A stretch of DNA of 64,000 bases from Massilia violaceinigra. Lineage in GTDB: Bacteria > Pseudomonadota > Gammaproteobacteria > Burkholderiales > Burkholderiaceae_D. The notes beneath the pieces were generated by a model. It did not search any database and was not told where the DNA came from. It was given only the letters and a program-made list of their open reading frames with translations. Positions 8,556 to 20,891 of the stretch are shown here, piece by piece. The stretch's first letter is position 1; each line of letters begins with the position of its first letter. The position numbers were made by a program, and so were the translations under genes. The DNA is taken from the NCBI RefSeq assembly GCF_002752675.1, contig NZ_CP024608.1, positions 5,332,001 through 5,396,000 on the forward strand, given 5' to 3'.

Positions 8556-11129
8556 TCAGCCACGCTTGACCCACCAATAGTGATTCCCGTTGTGAATCAC
8601 ATACACGTCCGCGCCGCCGTTGCCGACGACAACCGGCGCGATGCCCGGCAAGACAGTGTCGATGTGCACCGTGACGGCGGGCGCGCCGCCGTCCGGATAG
8701 AGCTCCCCCAGCACATGCTGCGTAATGATGTCGACCACGCGCGTGGTCGCCGGCAGATATCCCTCGCTGTCGACACCGGCGAGGTTGGCCTGTACCAGGG
8801 AGTCTCGTATCAGCGCCGCCTGTGCTCTTGTTATCTTCCTGCCCACCGCGTTCGCGATCGCGAAGATCAAACAGTTGTTCCCGTCGGAATCGCCATATTG
8901 CAGCGAACCTCCATAGTGCTGCGCCAGCCCCTCAACGGTTTTCTGCTTCTTTCCGGTTGGAAGATTTTTGTTCGTCACCAGATTCTCAAACTTTTTCTTG
9001 CCGAGACCGTCCAATGGCATGGCTTTTCCATGAGGCGACTCCTCGAAGTCCTGCAACGCTTCGTCGTAGCGCCGGACCCGGGTCTTCGCCCGTTCCCGCT
9101 TCGGCTCGACACTGGCGACCAATTTCTTCTTTTTGTTGAAAGTGTCGAAGTCCTTGGCTGTTTTCCGGAATGGGCCATGAAGGTGTTTCCTCAGCAAACC
9201 ATGACGCCCCTCCAGCATTCCCAACAATCTTTCATGCTTGCGTAAGGCGTGCCGTGCAGCCTTCCGTTCGCGGGCATCGTCGTTCTCCTTTGCCTCATGC
9301 AGCCGTTCCAGGTCCATCAATATTTTGCGGTTCAGTATTTTTATTTCCAGGCCAAGCGTGTTCAGGAACGTCTTGCGCTTGCGCTCCCGAGTGCTCAAGC
9401 TGTCCTGTTCGCTATGTATCAACCCAGTATCGTCCTCGCTGTCGGACGACGACGCTTCGTCGAGCGATTCGTCGCCGTCACTGCGCTTCATGCGAAGCGC
9501 CTTGCGCAGATATCGATCCGTGTCCGTTGCCGTACTGCCTTCCTGCTCGGCGATCGTCTTCATGAACGAGTCGGTCAGGATACGTCGGCCCGACCGCGTA
9601 CGCTTGGTTCCACGCTTCGCTCCAGCAGTGCGCTTTTCTTCTTCTTGCTCCGCAAGGTGAGCATCGAGGAGCATCTTTTTGTTAAGTAAAAAAATCGCCT
9701 TGTTTTGCGGGTAGGTGAACAAGGTTTTTTTCTCATTCGGAGGAAAGCCGATGTCAATCGGGCCGGGATAGATATGCCGCAGCCTCTTCATCGAGTCAGC
9801 TCCTTCCGGCAGCTGGGGTAACATGCGCGTCAAGCCTGCGCCTTTCGGCAATGCCATCCACTTCTTCGTGTTGTCCAGTTCTTTCTGGCGCCACGCATTT
9901 TCGTTCAGCCGCTTTTTGCTCACCAGGTTGGGCGGTGTATGGAAATTCTGAAACATCGACATGTGAAACGGGATCAGTTGCAGGTCCTGGTCAAGCCCGG
10001 GGTCGAGCGGGACCTGCCCATCGCGCAATGGTATCTCGGTGCCGGAGCGCACCGCCCCGTCGATTGCGTCTTGTTTGCCATCATGTCGTTCAAGCGCAGC
10101 ATGCAAGGCCTTCGACATTTGCGCGTACGAATAATCGTTGTCGCCCTCCTTGCTGATGTCTGCCAGCGCGCCCGTCCGCCGCCGCTTGGTCTTGCCTACC
10201 GTGGTATAGACGCGCCTGGCTTTCTGGTCCGAGCGCACTGTGTATGTTTCCGCAGCCAGGGACTCATCGTTTGACTGGTCTTCCATGGATTGCTCGTCCG
10301 ACGACTCACCATACGTCGGTTCTTCCACGGATTCATCTTCCGACAACTCACCGTGCGGCTCCACGTCCATGGATTGCTCGTCGGACGACTCGTCCTTGTT
10401 CGACCGGTTCGACGGCTCTTCATCCTCTTCATCCGACTCGTCGTCACTGAACCGCTGCGCCACCGCGCCGGTCGCTGCCGTGATGGCCGTTCCTGACTGG
10501 ACATTGCGTGGTCCGGCGTCCGCACCCGTGGATTGCAACTGCGCCGCCTTCGCGCCCATCACGTCGGCCTCGTGTTCGTGGGCCTTGTCGTCGTTCACGA
10601 GCACACCGCCGTGCATCTGCATCGTCGGCTTTACCCGTCCCTGCGCCTGCTGCACCACATGCCAGGCTTCATGGGGCAGATGCCGTTCCTGGCCCGGGCC
10701 GATGTGAATGTCCGTTCCCTGGGCATAGGCGTGCGCGTTGAGTTGGGCCGCTTTTCCGGAGTTGTAGTGCACGCGCACCCCATCCATCCGCATGCCCGAC
10801 AGCGTTTCGATGCCAGCCTTGAGCTGGTCTGGCAGGCCGGTGCGATTGGGTGCCGGTTGGGCCGCTCTCTGCACAAAGCCCGTCGGTCCTGTTTCGCCGC
10901 GTGGGGATGCCGCTTTTTCCAGCCGCTGCGCGGTTCCACCACGGATCATTGCCTGTTGCGCAAGCTGCGCCGCCATCCTTGGGCTTTGCGAAATGAGATC
11001 CGCAAACTGCCGTTGCGCTACCGCGGCAGGGCGCTGATCGACCAGTGCGCCCGCCTTGGCCGGGGATGGAACCTTGGCAGCGGTAGCATCCTGTTGCCTT
11101 GCAGCGTGACTGCGCGCGAAAACGGCCAT
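8556..11129 (-). CDS. DUF4157 effector-like protein with OTU-like C-terminus
   Basis: The start is set at an ATG preceded by GAGGGGAG, giving 857 residues. An ATG at 11141 lacks a ribosome site. Residues 31-60 carry the tag DQRPAAVAQ followed by SPR. Residues 95-195 form a DUF4157 (eCIS-core) domain, with GLPDQLKAGIETLSG and a zincin-like H153-E-A-W-H157. Residues 229-291 are strongly acidic, with Ser/Asp/Glu repeats. Residues 550-730 are basic and helical. The last 110 residues contain D-S-D-G-N-N-C753 and a distal N-H850-Y, the Cys/His pattern of OTU-type cysteine proteases. I infer a delivered effector that may cleave ubiquitin-like conjugates. The N-terminal family is well supported; the OTU call is less certain. 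Confidence 0.8.
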   Translation of the reverse strand: MAVFARSHAARQQDATAAKVPSPAKAGALVDQRPAAVAQRQFADLISQSPRMAAQLAQQAMIRGGTAQRLEKAASPRGETGPTGFVQRAAQPAPNRTGLPDQLKAGIETLSGMRMDGVRVHYNSGKAAQLNAHAYAQGTDIHIGPGQERHLPHEAWHVVQQAQGRVKPTMQMHGGVLVNDDKAHEHEADVMGAKAAQLQSTGADAGPRNVQSGTAITAATGAVAQRFSDDESDEEDEEPSNRSNKDESSDEQSMDVEPHGELSEDESVEEPTYGESSDEQSMEDQSNDESLAAETYTVRSDQKARRVYTTVGKTKRRRTGALADISKEGDNDYSYAQMSKALHAALERHDGKQDAIDGAVRSGTEIPLRDGQVPLDPGLDQDLQLIPFHMSMFQNFHTPPNLVSKKRLNENAWRQKELDNTKKWMALPKGAGLTRMLPQLPEGADSMKRLRHIYPGPIDIGFPPNEKKTLFTYPQNKAIFLLNKKMLLDAHLAEQEEEKRTAGAKRGTKRTRSGRRILTDSFMKTIAEQEGSTATDTDRYLRKALRMKRSDGDESLDEASSSDSEDDTGLIHSEQDSLSTRERKRKTFLNTLGLEIKILNRKILMDLERLHEAKENDDARERKAARHALRKHERLLGMLEGRHGLLRKHLHGPFRKTAKDFDTFNKKKKLVASVEPKRERAKTRVRRYDEALQDFEESPHGKAMPLDGLGKKKFENLVTNKNLPTGKKQKTVEGLAQHYGGSLQYGDSDGNNCLIFAIANAVGRKITRAQAALIRDSLVQANLAGVDSEGYLPATTRVVDIITQHVLGELYPDGGAPAVTVHIDTVLPGIAPVVVGNGGADVYVIHNGNHYWWVKRG

Positions 11130-11308
11130 AGCTCCCCTCATTGCGTTGCACTGATGACGCGCAGGGCCCTCGACCAATGCCCCCAGCGGGTGCGCAACGC
11201 GGATTGCGCAGCTGGCATGAAGCAATGGAACAGGGCTACGTGGCATAAAAGACTACACGCTGCATCGCCCCCTGTCCACAAATCGTTGCCCTGGAATGTT
11301 ACTGCTGT

Positions 11309-11328
11309 AAAAAATTCTCAACGAGAAT
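11309..11328 (-). terminator. Rho-independent terminator (weak stem)
   Basis: On the minus strand the stem ATTCTC / GAGAAT with loop GTT is followed by six T. It lies just after the stop of the GGDEF-EAL gene. The stem is short and AT-rich. Confidence 0.45.
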
Positions 11329-11357
11329 AAATAAAATAAGGGCCTGGCGGCGCCAGC

Positions 11358-14255
11358 TCAGGGGGTAAGCGGACGCGGCTTTCCAACCCAGTACCCCTGC
11401 GCGAAATCGACCCCGATCGCCTTCAGGCTGGCCAGGATGGACGAATCGGTCACGTACTCGGCAATCGTCTTGCGCCCCATCATGTGGCTGATATCGTTGG
11501 TAAAGCGCACCATTTCAAAATCGACCTGGCTGGACGACATCATCTGGATGAACGAGCCATCAATCTTGATGTAGTTTACCGGTAGCTGCTTGAGGTAGGA
11601 AAACGAGGTCATGCCGGTGCCGAAATCGTCCAGCGAAAAGCGGCAGCCGCGCGCCGCGAAGGCTTCGATGAAGGCAATCGTCTTTTGCATATCGGCAATT
11701 GCGCCATTTTCCGTGATCTCGAAACACAGTTTGTCGGCCGGCACGTCGGAAGCGTCGATCAGGTCCGCCGCGAACTTGTGAAAACTGGGGTCGCCCAGGG
11801 AGCGGCGCGACAGGTTGATGCTGCACGTTTCCAGCGCCTCCATATGCTCCGGATTGCCGGCAAGCCATTCGAGGGTGCGCGTCAGCACCCAGCGGTCGAT
11901 CTTGACGATCACGTCGTAGCGCTCGGCGGCCGGCAGGAACACGGACGGCCCGATCGGCCCGTTGCGGCCATTGCGCATGCGCAGCAGGATTTCATAGTGG
12001 CGCGGGGCATCGCCATCGTCGAGCGGGAGGATCGGCTGGTAGTACAGCTGCAGCTGGTCGTTCTGGAAGGCGTGCGTCAGGCGCGTGACCCAGTGCATGT
12101 CGCTGCGCCGCTGGGCAAAGTCGAGGTCGCCCTTGTAGTGCACATAGATGCGGTTGCGCCCGCGGTCCTTGGCGAGGTAGCAGGCGTGGTCGGCGCGCCG
12201 CATGGCTTCCTCGACATTGATGGTGCCGGCGTCGATCGGGGTCAGGCCGATCGAGACGCCGAGCTGGAATACGCGGCCCTTGCAGACGTAGCGGAAGGTG
12301 CGGGTGGCGTCGAGGATCTTTTGCGCCACCGCCATCGCTTCATCGACGCCGCAATGTTCGACGATGAGCGCGAATTCGTCGCCGCCGATGCGCGCCAGGG
12401 TGTCGCGTTCGCGCACGTGCTCGCTGTAAGTGGTGGCCAGGCGCTTGAGCAGGTCGTCCCCGGCCTGGTGCCCGCAGGTATCGTTGACCACCTTGAACTG
12501 GTCCAGGTCCATGTAGAGCAGGGCGGCACAGGCCCCGCCCGGGTGTTGCGCGCGTTCGATGGCGCGTTCGAGGCGCAGCTCGAACTCGCGCCGGTTGACC
12601 AGGCCGGTGAGCGCGTCATGGCTGGCTTCGAAGCCAAGCCGGCGCAGCAGGCGCTTCGATTCGGTGACATCGTGGATGATCAGTACCGTGCCGATCAGCT
12701 CGCCGTCATCGAGGATCACCGGCGCCACGGCGTTCTCGACCGCGAAACGCTGGCCGTCCCGGCTGATCAGGGTGGCATGCGGCAGGGTGTCGGTAGTCAG
12801 GTGCTCGCCCAGGCAGCGCTCGATCGCGGCAAAGGTGGCGTCGCTGGCGGCGACTTCCTCGATCTGCAGCACGTCGCGAAAGCGCAAGCCGCGCGCGGCC
12901 GCTTCCGCGATGCCGATCATGCGCTCGGCGGCGGGGTTGACCGACATGATGACGCCGTTACGGTCGGCCGTGATCACGCCGTCGGTGATCGCGGCCAGGG
13001 TCACCAGGGCGCGTTCCTTCTCGGCGGCCGCCGTCAGTTCCGTGTGTTTCAGCTTGCTGACGTCGTGCAACACGGCGATGGCCACCCGCGCCACGCCGTC
13101 GCTGTCGACGATGGCGGCGGTGGTAACGTCCAGGTGCAGGCGTTCGCCGTCATCGCGCTCATACATCAGGTTCTGGATGCGCGGACTGTCCTGTCCGGTT
13201 ACGGCGCGCGTCAGCGGCAAGTCTTCGGCCCGGATGCGGGCGCCGCTGGCGTCGACGAAGGCATAGTTGTCATAGTCATGGAAACTGTTGATGCCGGAAA
13301 AATCGCGCCCCAACATGCCGGCCGCGGCCCGGTTCTGGTAGGTCAGCCGGCCGGACGGGACGTCAGCCAGCACAATGCCCGATGGCATTTGTTCCAGGAT
13401 GTCGGCGAAGCGCGAGCGTTCCTGGCGCAGTTGCGACAGCAGACCCTCTTTCTCCTCTTCGGCCAGCTTGAGGTTGTCGATGCCCACGCAGGCGCCGAGG
13501 AACTGCATCGGGCCATCTTCGATGCCGCGGTGCCAGTTGGCGCGCAGAAAGAACCACTGGCAGGCGCCATCGTGGCGCAGGAAGCGCAGCTCGGTTTCGA
13601 TGGGGGCAAGGCAGGGATCAAGCCGGGTGTTTTCCAGCAAGGTGCGAAAGCGGGCGCGGTCGTCGGGGTGCACGAACTCCAGGCAGGCATCGAAGTCGAG
13701 CTCGCGCGCTTCGCCCTCGTAGCCGAGCAGTTCGAGCAGGTGGCGCGATACCTCGACCTGGCCGCTGTCGACCTTCCACTTCCAGGTGCCGGCCTGGGCC
13801 GCGCGCAGGATCAGGTCGATCTCCTGTTTTTCCTTTTCGCACTGTTCCAGCAGCCGGTGGCGGGTCAAGTCCATGGTGATCTTGGAAAAGCCCAGCAGTT
13901 GCCCGTCATCGCCGCGCAGCGCGGTGAGGGCGATGTGGGCCCAGAACAGGCTGCCGTCCTTGCGCTTGCGCCAGGTTTCCTCGCTATAAAACCCCAGCTC
14001 GGCCGCCTTGGCCAGGTTATGCTGGGGCCAGCCGTGTTCGCGGTCCTGGTCTGTATACAAGAGCGACAAATGGCTGCCGATGGCGTCGTCGGCCGTGTAG
14101 CCCTTCATATCTTGAGCACCTCGGTTCCATACGGTAATATATCCGTGCGGATCCATCAGGAATACCGCCACGTCGCGGATCCCGACCACCATCAGGCGGT
14201 AGAGCTCGGCGGCTTCATGCTGCGGCAATGCGGATGCCAGGAATCGTTCGGACAT
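11358..14255 (-). CDS. PAS-GGDEF-EAL cyclic-di-GMP enzyme
   Basis: The product is 965 residues, soluble, with four PAS-type segments over the first 530 residues. A GGDEF domain follows (intact GGDEF at 624-628, HDALTGLVNR at its start), then an EAL domain. The EAL signature reads Y-E755-I-L-L-R, and the later catalytic motifs FEITENG, LDDFGTG, YIKIDGSFI and AQGYWVGKP are all present. Both cyclase and phosphodiesterase activities are therefore possible. Which one dominates cannot be told from sequence. The PAS domains suggest cytoplasmic redox or ligand sensing. The gene is probably monocistronic. Confidence 0.92.
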   Translation of the reverse strand: MSERFLASALPQHEAAELYRLMVVGIRDVAVFLMDPHGYITVWNRGAQDMKGYTADDAIGSHLSLLYTDQDREHGWPQHNLAKAAELGFYSEETWRKRKDGSLFWAHIALTALRGDDGQLLGFSKITMDLTRHRLLEQCEKEKQEIDLILRAAQAGTWKWKVDSGQVEVSRHLLELLGYEGEARELDFDACLEFVHPDDRARFRTLLENTRLDPCLAPIETELRFLRHDGACQWFFLRANWHRGIEDGPMQFLGACVGIDNLKLAEEEKEGLLSQLRQERSRFADILEQMPSGIVLADVPSGRLTYQNRAAAGMLGRDFSGINSFHDYDNYAFVDASGARIRAEDLPLTRAVTGQDSPRIQNLMYERDDGERLHLDVTTAAIVDSDGVARVAIAVLHDVSKLKHTELTAAAEKERALVTLAAITDGVITADRNGVIMSVNPAAERMIGIAEAAARGLRFRDVLQIEEVAASDATFAAIERCLGEHLTTDTLPHATLISRDGQRFAVENAVAPVILDDGELIGTVLIIHDVTESKRLLRRLGFEASHDALTGLVNRREFELRLERAIERAQHPGGACAALLYMDLDQFKVVNDTCGHQAGDDLLKRLATTYSEHVRERDTLARIGGDEFALIVEHCGVDEAMAVAQKILDATRTFRYVCKGRVFQLGVSIGLTPIDAGTINVEEAMRRADHACYLAKDRGRNRIYVHYKGDLDFAQRRSDMHWVTRLTHAFQNDQLQLYYQPILPLDDGDAPRHYEILLRMRNGRNGPIGPSVFLPAAERYDVIVKIDRWVLTRTLEWLAGNPEHMEALETCSINLSRRSLGDPSFHKFAADLIDASDVPADKLCFEITENGAIADMQKTIAFIEAFAARGCRFSLDDFGTGMTSFSYLKQLPVNYIKIDGSFIQMMSSSQVDFEMVRFTNDISHMMGRKTIAEYVTDSSILASLKAIGVDFAQGYWVGKPRPLTP

Positions 14256-14424
14256 GCGATACCCCCACCTTTAAAAGGTGCAAAAAAGCTTAGATAGATG
14301 TGGCCGCCACAAGTTCCCGGGTTTTGAAAATTTTTTATATGCTACACAATTGACTTTTATTCATCGTCGGCCTACATTGCCAGCTTGACCCTGGGCGACC
14401 GCCACGAGGCACATCGGACACCCC

Positions 14425-16875
<2,451 letters not shown>

Positions 16876-16934
16876 CAATTCGCATGCCAAAGGTGCATCA
16901 TGCCCGCGCTACGACGTCGACGAAAGGAATTCCA

Positions 16935-17006
16935 GTGAACATGCGCGTGCCCATCATTCATCCCGCGCACGCATTGCCCGGCGCGCCGGCGCGGCGGCGG
17001 TCGTGA
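16935..17006 (+). CDS. Possible 23-residue leader ORF before Nudix gene
   Basis: A GTG with AAGGAA seven bases upstream opens a 23-codon frame. Its TGA overlaps the GTG start of the Nudix gene (GTGA). The Nudix start has no ribosome site of its own, so translation may be coupled through this small frame. The peptide is Arg/Pro-rich with no recognised motif. This is a suggestion only. Confidence 0.25.
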   Translation: MNMRVPIIHPAHALPGAPARRRS

Positions 17007-17431
17007 CACGCGTGCAGACCGTCTCGTGCGGCACACTGGTGGTCAACCCGGCCGGGCAGCTGCTGCTGTGCCACGTCACCAATACCGCGAGCTGGGACAT
17101 TCCGAAAGGCATGCAAGACCCGGGAGAAACCGAGCTTGAAGCCGCCATCCGCGAACTGCAGGAAGAAGCCGGCATCGCTTTCGCACCGGAGCGGTTTGAA
17201 GACCTGGGCGGGTTCGCCTACCGCAGCGACAAGCGGCTGCACCTGTTTCGCGTGCGCGCGGGGGCGGAGCTGACCAGCCTGACGCACCTGGCGTGCACCA
17301 GTTTCTTTCCGCATCCGGTCAGCGGCGAGCCGACCCCGGAAACGGACGCCTTCCGCTGGGCCGACCGGCGCGACGTTGCGCGCCTGTGCTGGCCGCGCAT
17401 GGGCAAGCTGCTGCTCACGCTCGACTGGTAA
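17003..17431 (+). CDS. Nudix hydrolase
   Basis: The product is 142 residues with a complete Nudix box at 36-58: G, five residues, E, seven residues, R-E-L-Q-E-E-A-G-I. Nudix enzymes hydrolyse nucleoside diphosphates linked to another moiety, using metal bound by the REUxEE helix. The flanking sequence WDIPKG just before the box is typical of the MutT/ADP-ribose-type class, but the substrate cannot be assigned. It begins with GTG and may depend on a small upstream frame for translation. It is convergent with the kinase at 17442, with 10 bases between stops. Confidence 0.88.
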   Translation: MTRVQTVSCGTLVVNPAGQLLLCHVTNTASWDIPKGMQDPGETELEAAIRELQEEAGIAFAPERFEDLGGFAYRSDKRLHLFRVRAGAELTSLTHLACTSFFPHPVSGEPTPETDAFRWADRRDVARLCWPRMGKLLLTLDW

Positions 17432-17441
17432 CGGTAACGGC

Positions 17442-19778
17442 TCAGGCCGTGTCGTGGCGGCGCGCGTGGTTCGACAGCAAGTCGGCCACCGAGGCCAGGT
17501 CCACCGGCTTGGTCAGATGCAGGTCGAAGCCGGCGGCGCGGGTGCGCTCGCGGTCGGCGCTGCTGCCCCAGCCGGTCAGCGCCACCAGCAGCGCGTCGTC
17601 GTGACGGTCGTCGGCGCGCAGGGCGCGCGCCAGTTCGAACCCATCCATCCCGGGCATGCCGATATCGAGGAACATCACCTGCGGACGGCGCGCGGCCGCC
17701 AAGGCCAGCGCACCGGCCCCGTCATTGGCGACCTCGGCCGCGTGCCCGATCAGCGTCAGCAGTTCGGCCAGGGTGGAGGCCGCGTCCACATTATCGTCCA
17801 CCACCAGGATGCGAAGGGGCGCGCCGTTCGCCATGGCGGGCCCGGTCTCTTTCAGGTGATCCGGCAGCGGGGGCGCCGCGCCAGGGGGCGCCAGCGGCAG
17901 GCGCACGCTGAACACGCTGCCCTGACCGAGCCCGCCACTGGCCGCGGCGACACTGCCGCCGTGCTGCTCGGCCAGGCTGCGCACCAGCGACAGGCCGATG
18001 CCGAGCCCGCCGCACTGAGGGTCGGCGCGCCCGATCTGGCTGAACAGGTCGAACACGCCCGCCAGATCATCGGGCGCGATGCCGATGCCGTTGTCGGTCA
18101 CCGAGATCAGCACGTCGGCGCCGGCCTGGCGCGCCGCCAGCGTGATGCGTCCTCCCTGCGCGGTGTACTTGGCCGCATTGTTGAGCAGGTTGCTGAGGAT
18201 CTGGCGGATCCGGGTCGGATCGGCATACAGCGCCAGCGGCTGCTCCGGCACCAGCACCTGCAAGTGGTGCGCCTTGCCATCGATCAATGGGCGGCTGGTT
18301 TCGATGGCGCCGGCGACCAGTTGCTGCACGCTGGTCCATTCTGGCTTGAGGTCGATCCGGCCGCGCGTGATGCGCGCCACGTCGAGCAGGTCGTCCACCA
18401 GCGCCACCATGTGGCCGAGCTGGCGGTCCATGATGTCCTGCATGCGCGCGGCCACGGCAGCGTCGCCGCCGCTGCGGCGCATCACCTGCAGCCCGCTGCG
18501 GATGGGCGCGAGGGGATTGCGCAATTCGTGCGCCAGGGTGGCCAGGAACTCGGTCTTGCGGCGGTCGGCCTCGGACAGGTCGGCCGCCAGCCGGCGCAGC
18601 TCGGCGTCGGCCGCGACGCGCGCGCTGATATCGGTAAACATGACCGCGACCTGGCGGCTGCCGGGACCGCCGACGCGCGTGGCGTACACGTCGAACCAGC
18701 GCCGCATGGCGCGCGCCTCGTTGATAAAGCGCACTGGCGTGCCGCTCGTGGCGACCTGGCCGTAGATCGAAAACCAGTGGCGGTCGTGCCCAGGCACCAT
18801 CTCGAGCATCGTCTTGCCGACCGCATCGGTCAGGCCGGTATGTCCGACGAAGGCCGGATTGGTCTCCATGAAGCGGTAGTCGACCGGGCTGTCGCCCTCG
18901 AACAGCATCTCGATGATGCATACGCCGGTGTCGATCGAATCGAACAGGGTGCGGTAGCGCTCTTCGCTGGCGCCGAGCTGTTGCTCGGCCCGTTTCTGGC
19001 GCGTGATGTCGATGACCACGCCGCGCAGGTGCTGGCCGGCACCCATGCCTGGCACGATCTGTCCGCGCGCAATCACGTTGTGATACTGGCCGTCGGCGCC
19101 GCGCACGCGGTATTCGACATCGTACGGTTCGCCGCTGGCGAGGGCGGCGTTGATGTGGGCCGTGGTGTGGGCCAGGTCATCGGGGTGGAGCGCGTTCAGG
19201 TAGTGCTGCACCGGCCCGCCGGCGGCCACCTCGGGCGACAGGTTGAACAGGCGCGCCATGGCGGCGTCGGCGGTCACGCGGTTGGCCGAGACGTCCCAGG
19301 TCCAGGTGGCCAGCTCGGCGGCGGCCAGGGTGATGTCGAGGCGGGCGCGGGTGTCGCGCAGGTCGGTTTCGCTGTGGCGTTGCTTTGCCGCCGTGTGATG
19401 CGCGTCGATGAAAAAGCGCAGTTTCGCCTTGAGGGCCACGCTCGGCACGGGGCAGGGCAGGACATCGATGGCCCCGGCCGCATACGTCTCGGCGACGGAA
19501 AAGGCCGGATCGTTTTCCGGCGCCAGGACCATCACGGGCAGTGCGGCCAGGCCGGACGCGGCGCGGAGCTGGCGTGTGAGCGCGGCGGCGCCGGCGCCAT
19601 CCGCGCTGGCGTCGACGAGGATCAGCGCGAGCGCGGGAGTGGGGCGATGATCGGGCACGTCCGACGGGCCGATGCGCAGGACAGTTTCGCCGAGCTCGCT
19701 AATAAGATGATCGATTGCGGAATTGACAGCATGTTGCTGAGCAATCAGCAGGATGCTGGCGTCATTGCCCGCTCTCAT
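17442..19778 (-). CDS. Pseudo-receiver PAS hybrid histidine kinase
   Basis: The product is about 778 residues from an ATG at 19778. The start is uncertain, since a longer frame reaches 19883. The N-terminal 120 residues resemble a receiver (LALILVDAS), but the first acidic pair is replaced, so it may not be phosphorylated. Two PAS domains follow, then HisKA with H417 (FLATLAHELRNPLAPIR), an HATPase (NLLNNAAKYT, VTDNGIGI, GGLGIGLSLV) and a C-terminal receiver (LRILVVDDN, MFLDIGMPG, LTKPVD). It is soluble. Its core is very close to that of the kinase at 14425, so the two are paralogues. Confidence 0.9.
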   Translation of the reverse strand: MRAGNDASILLIAQQHAVNSAIDHLISELGETVLRIGPSDVPDHRPTPALALILVDASADGAGAAALTRQLRAASGLAALPVMVLAPENDPAFSVAETYAAGAIDVLPCPVPSVALKAKLRFFIDAHHTAAKQRHSETDLRDTRARLDITLAAAELATWTWDVSANRVTADAAMARLFNLSPEVAAGGPVQHYLNALHPDDLAHTTAHINAALASGEPYDVEYRVRGADGQYHNVIARGQIVPGMGAGQHLRGVVIDITRQKRAEQQLGASEERYRTLFDSIDTGVCIIEMLFEGDSPVDYRFMETNPAFVGHTGLTDAVGKTMLEMVPGHDRHWFSIYGQVATSGTPVRFINEARAMRRWFDVYATRVGGPGSRQVAVMFTDISARVAADAELRRLAADLSEADRRKTEFLATLAHELRNPLAPIRSGLQVMRRSGGDAAVAARMQDIMDRQLGHMVALVDDLLDVARITRGRIDLKPEWTSVQQLVAGAIETSRPLIDGKAHHLQVLVPEQPLALYADPTRIRQILSNLLNNAAKYTAQGGRITLAARQAGADVLISVTDNGIGIAPDDLAGVFDLFSQIGRADPQCGGLGIGLSLVRSLAEQHGGSVAAASGGLGQGSVFSVRLPLAPPGAAPPLPDHLKETGPAMANGAPLRILVVDDNVDAASTLAELLTLIGHAAEVANDGAGALALAAARRPQVMFLDIGMPGMDGFELARALRADDRHDDALLVALTGWGSSADRERTRAAGFDLHLTKPVDLASVADLLSNHARRHDTA

Positions 19779-20060
19779 CGGAGAGCCCGTCCCTTGAGGA
19801 TGTACTGTGGGGGAACGGGTGATGTTGGCATTGCTGGCGTTGTGGACGTGATGAACAATTGGACAATGTAGGGCGTTGTACAACGAAAGTCAATCGAACG
19901 CTGCCTTCTGTGGCGAGACGGCATCGTCCGATGGCGTTCGCTATTGCAAAAGCCAAGAGCCAGCCATCAGATTGACCGGCACTGACGCGCTCGGCATGGG
20001 AAAGACGGACTTGCCTGAACGCGCCCCCACGCGGCGATGAGTCCAGGCAACAGAACAGGC

Positions 20061-20600
20061 TTATTTGATGCCGGCCGATGGCGGTGGTTCCGGATTGAGC
20101 TTCATCGACCAGATCACCGAGGCGATCTTCCAGCCGTCATCGGTGCGCACCAGGTGCCAAGCCTCCTTGCCCCAGTTCTCGCGGTAGTTGCCTGCCTTGA
20201 AACTGTAGTCGAACCAGACCTGGGCCACGTCGGTGTCGGCGTCGATGCGCACATTGTCGAAGGTTTCCTCGAGCGGACCTGCTGACTTGGCAATGTCTTC
20301 GATGAATTCACGCGGCGAGCCGCCGAAGATCTTCTTCGGTCGCGGCAGCGACTTGTCGGTCCGGCGCGCCATGATCCGTTCCAGGCTGGCGTCGTCGAAA
20401 GAAGCGACCCAGGTGATATCCTCGCGCAGGAACAGCTTCATGAAGCTGTCCTTGTCTTTGTTGACGACCGCCACACGGAACTTCTCGACGATGCGTTCGA
20501 TCTGCTGCCGGCTTTCCGCAGGGGCGTTGGCGTGCGCGGGCAGCGCGGTAGACAGGACCATGGCAATGGCAAAGCCGCTTGCGGCCGGGAAAAATTTCAT
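20061..20600 (-). CDS. Secreted NTF2-like/SnoaL-type protein, paralogue
   Basis: The product is 179 residues with a signal peptide (MKFFPAASGFAIAMVLS, ending near AHA). The mature domain matches the protein at 926-1462 through the cone-fold segments VNKDKDSFMKLF, EETFDNVRID and W-H-L-V-R-x-D-D-G-W-K-I-A-S-V-I-W-S-M. The two genes are about 19 kb apart, at opposite ends of the kinase block. No catalytic residues can be assigned. A periplasmic location is inferred. Confidence 0.8.
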   Translation of the reverse strand: MKFFPAASGFAIAMVLSTALPAHANAPAESRQQIERIVEKFRVAVVNKDKDSFMKLFLREDITWVASFDDASLERIMARRTDKSLPRPKKIFGGSPREFIEDIAKSAGPLEETFDNVRIDADTDVAQVWFDYSFKAGNYRENWGKEAWHLVRTDDGWKIASVIWSMKLNPEPPPSAGIK

Positions 20601-20891
20601 TGGATCGCTCGCCTCAAAACTGATGAGTATATGAAAAGATGAAGCGCTCAGGCTCACCAATTGTAACGAGGCGATCGCCAGGGCAAGCGCGGTCCGCCGC
20701 GGGTTGGCGGCAGACCTTCCACGACATCTGCAAGCGGCCGTTCTGCGTCGAAAGAGCCAATGGATATCGACCGGCACCCAAGCGTTCGCCTTGATCGTGC
20801 GAATGATCACGAAGTGGCGGCCAGCCCACCGGGGCTGCGCATGCCGGCGCAGTCACGGCCGGGTGACGCCGCCGCCGGCAGGGCGTGCTGC

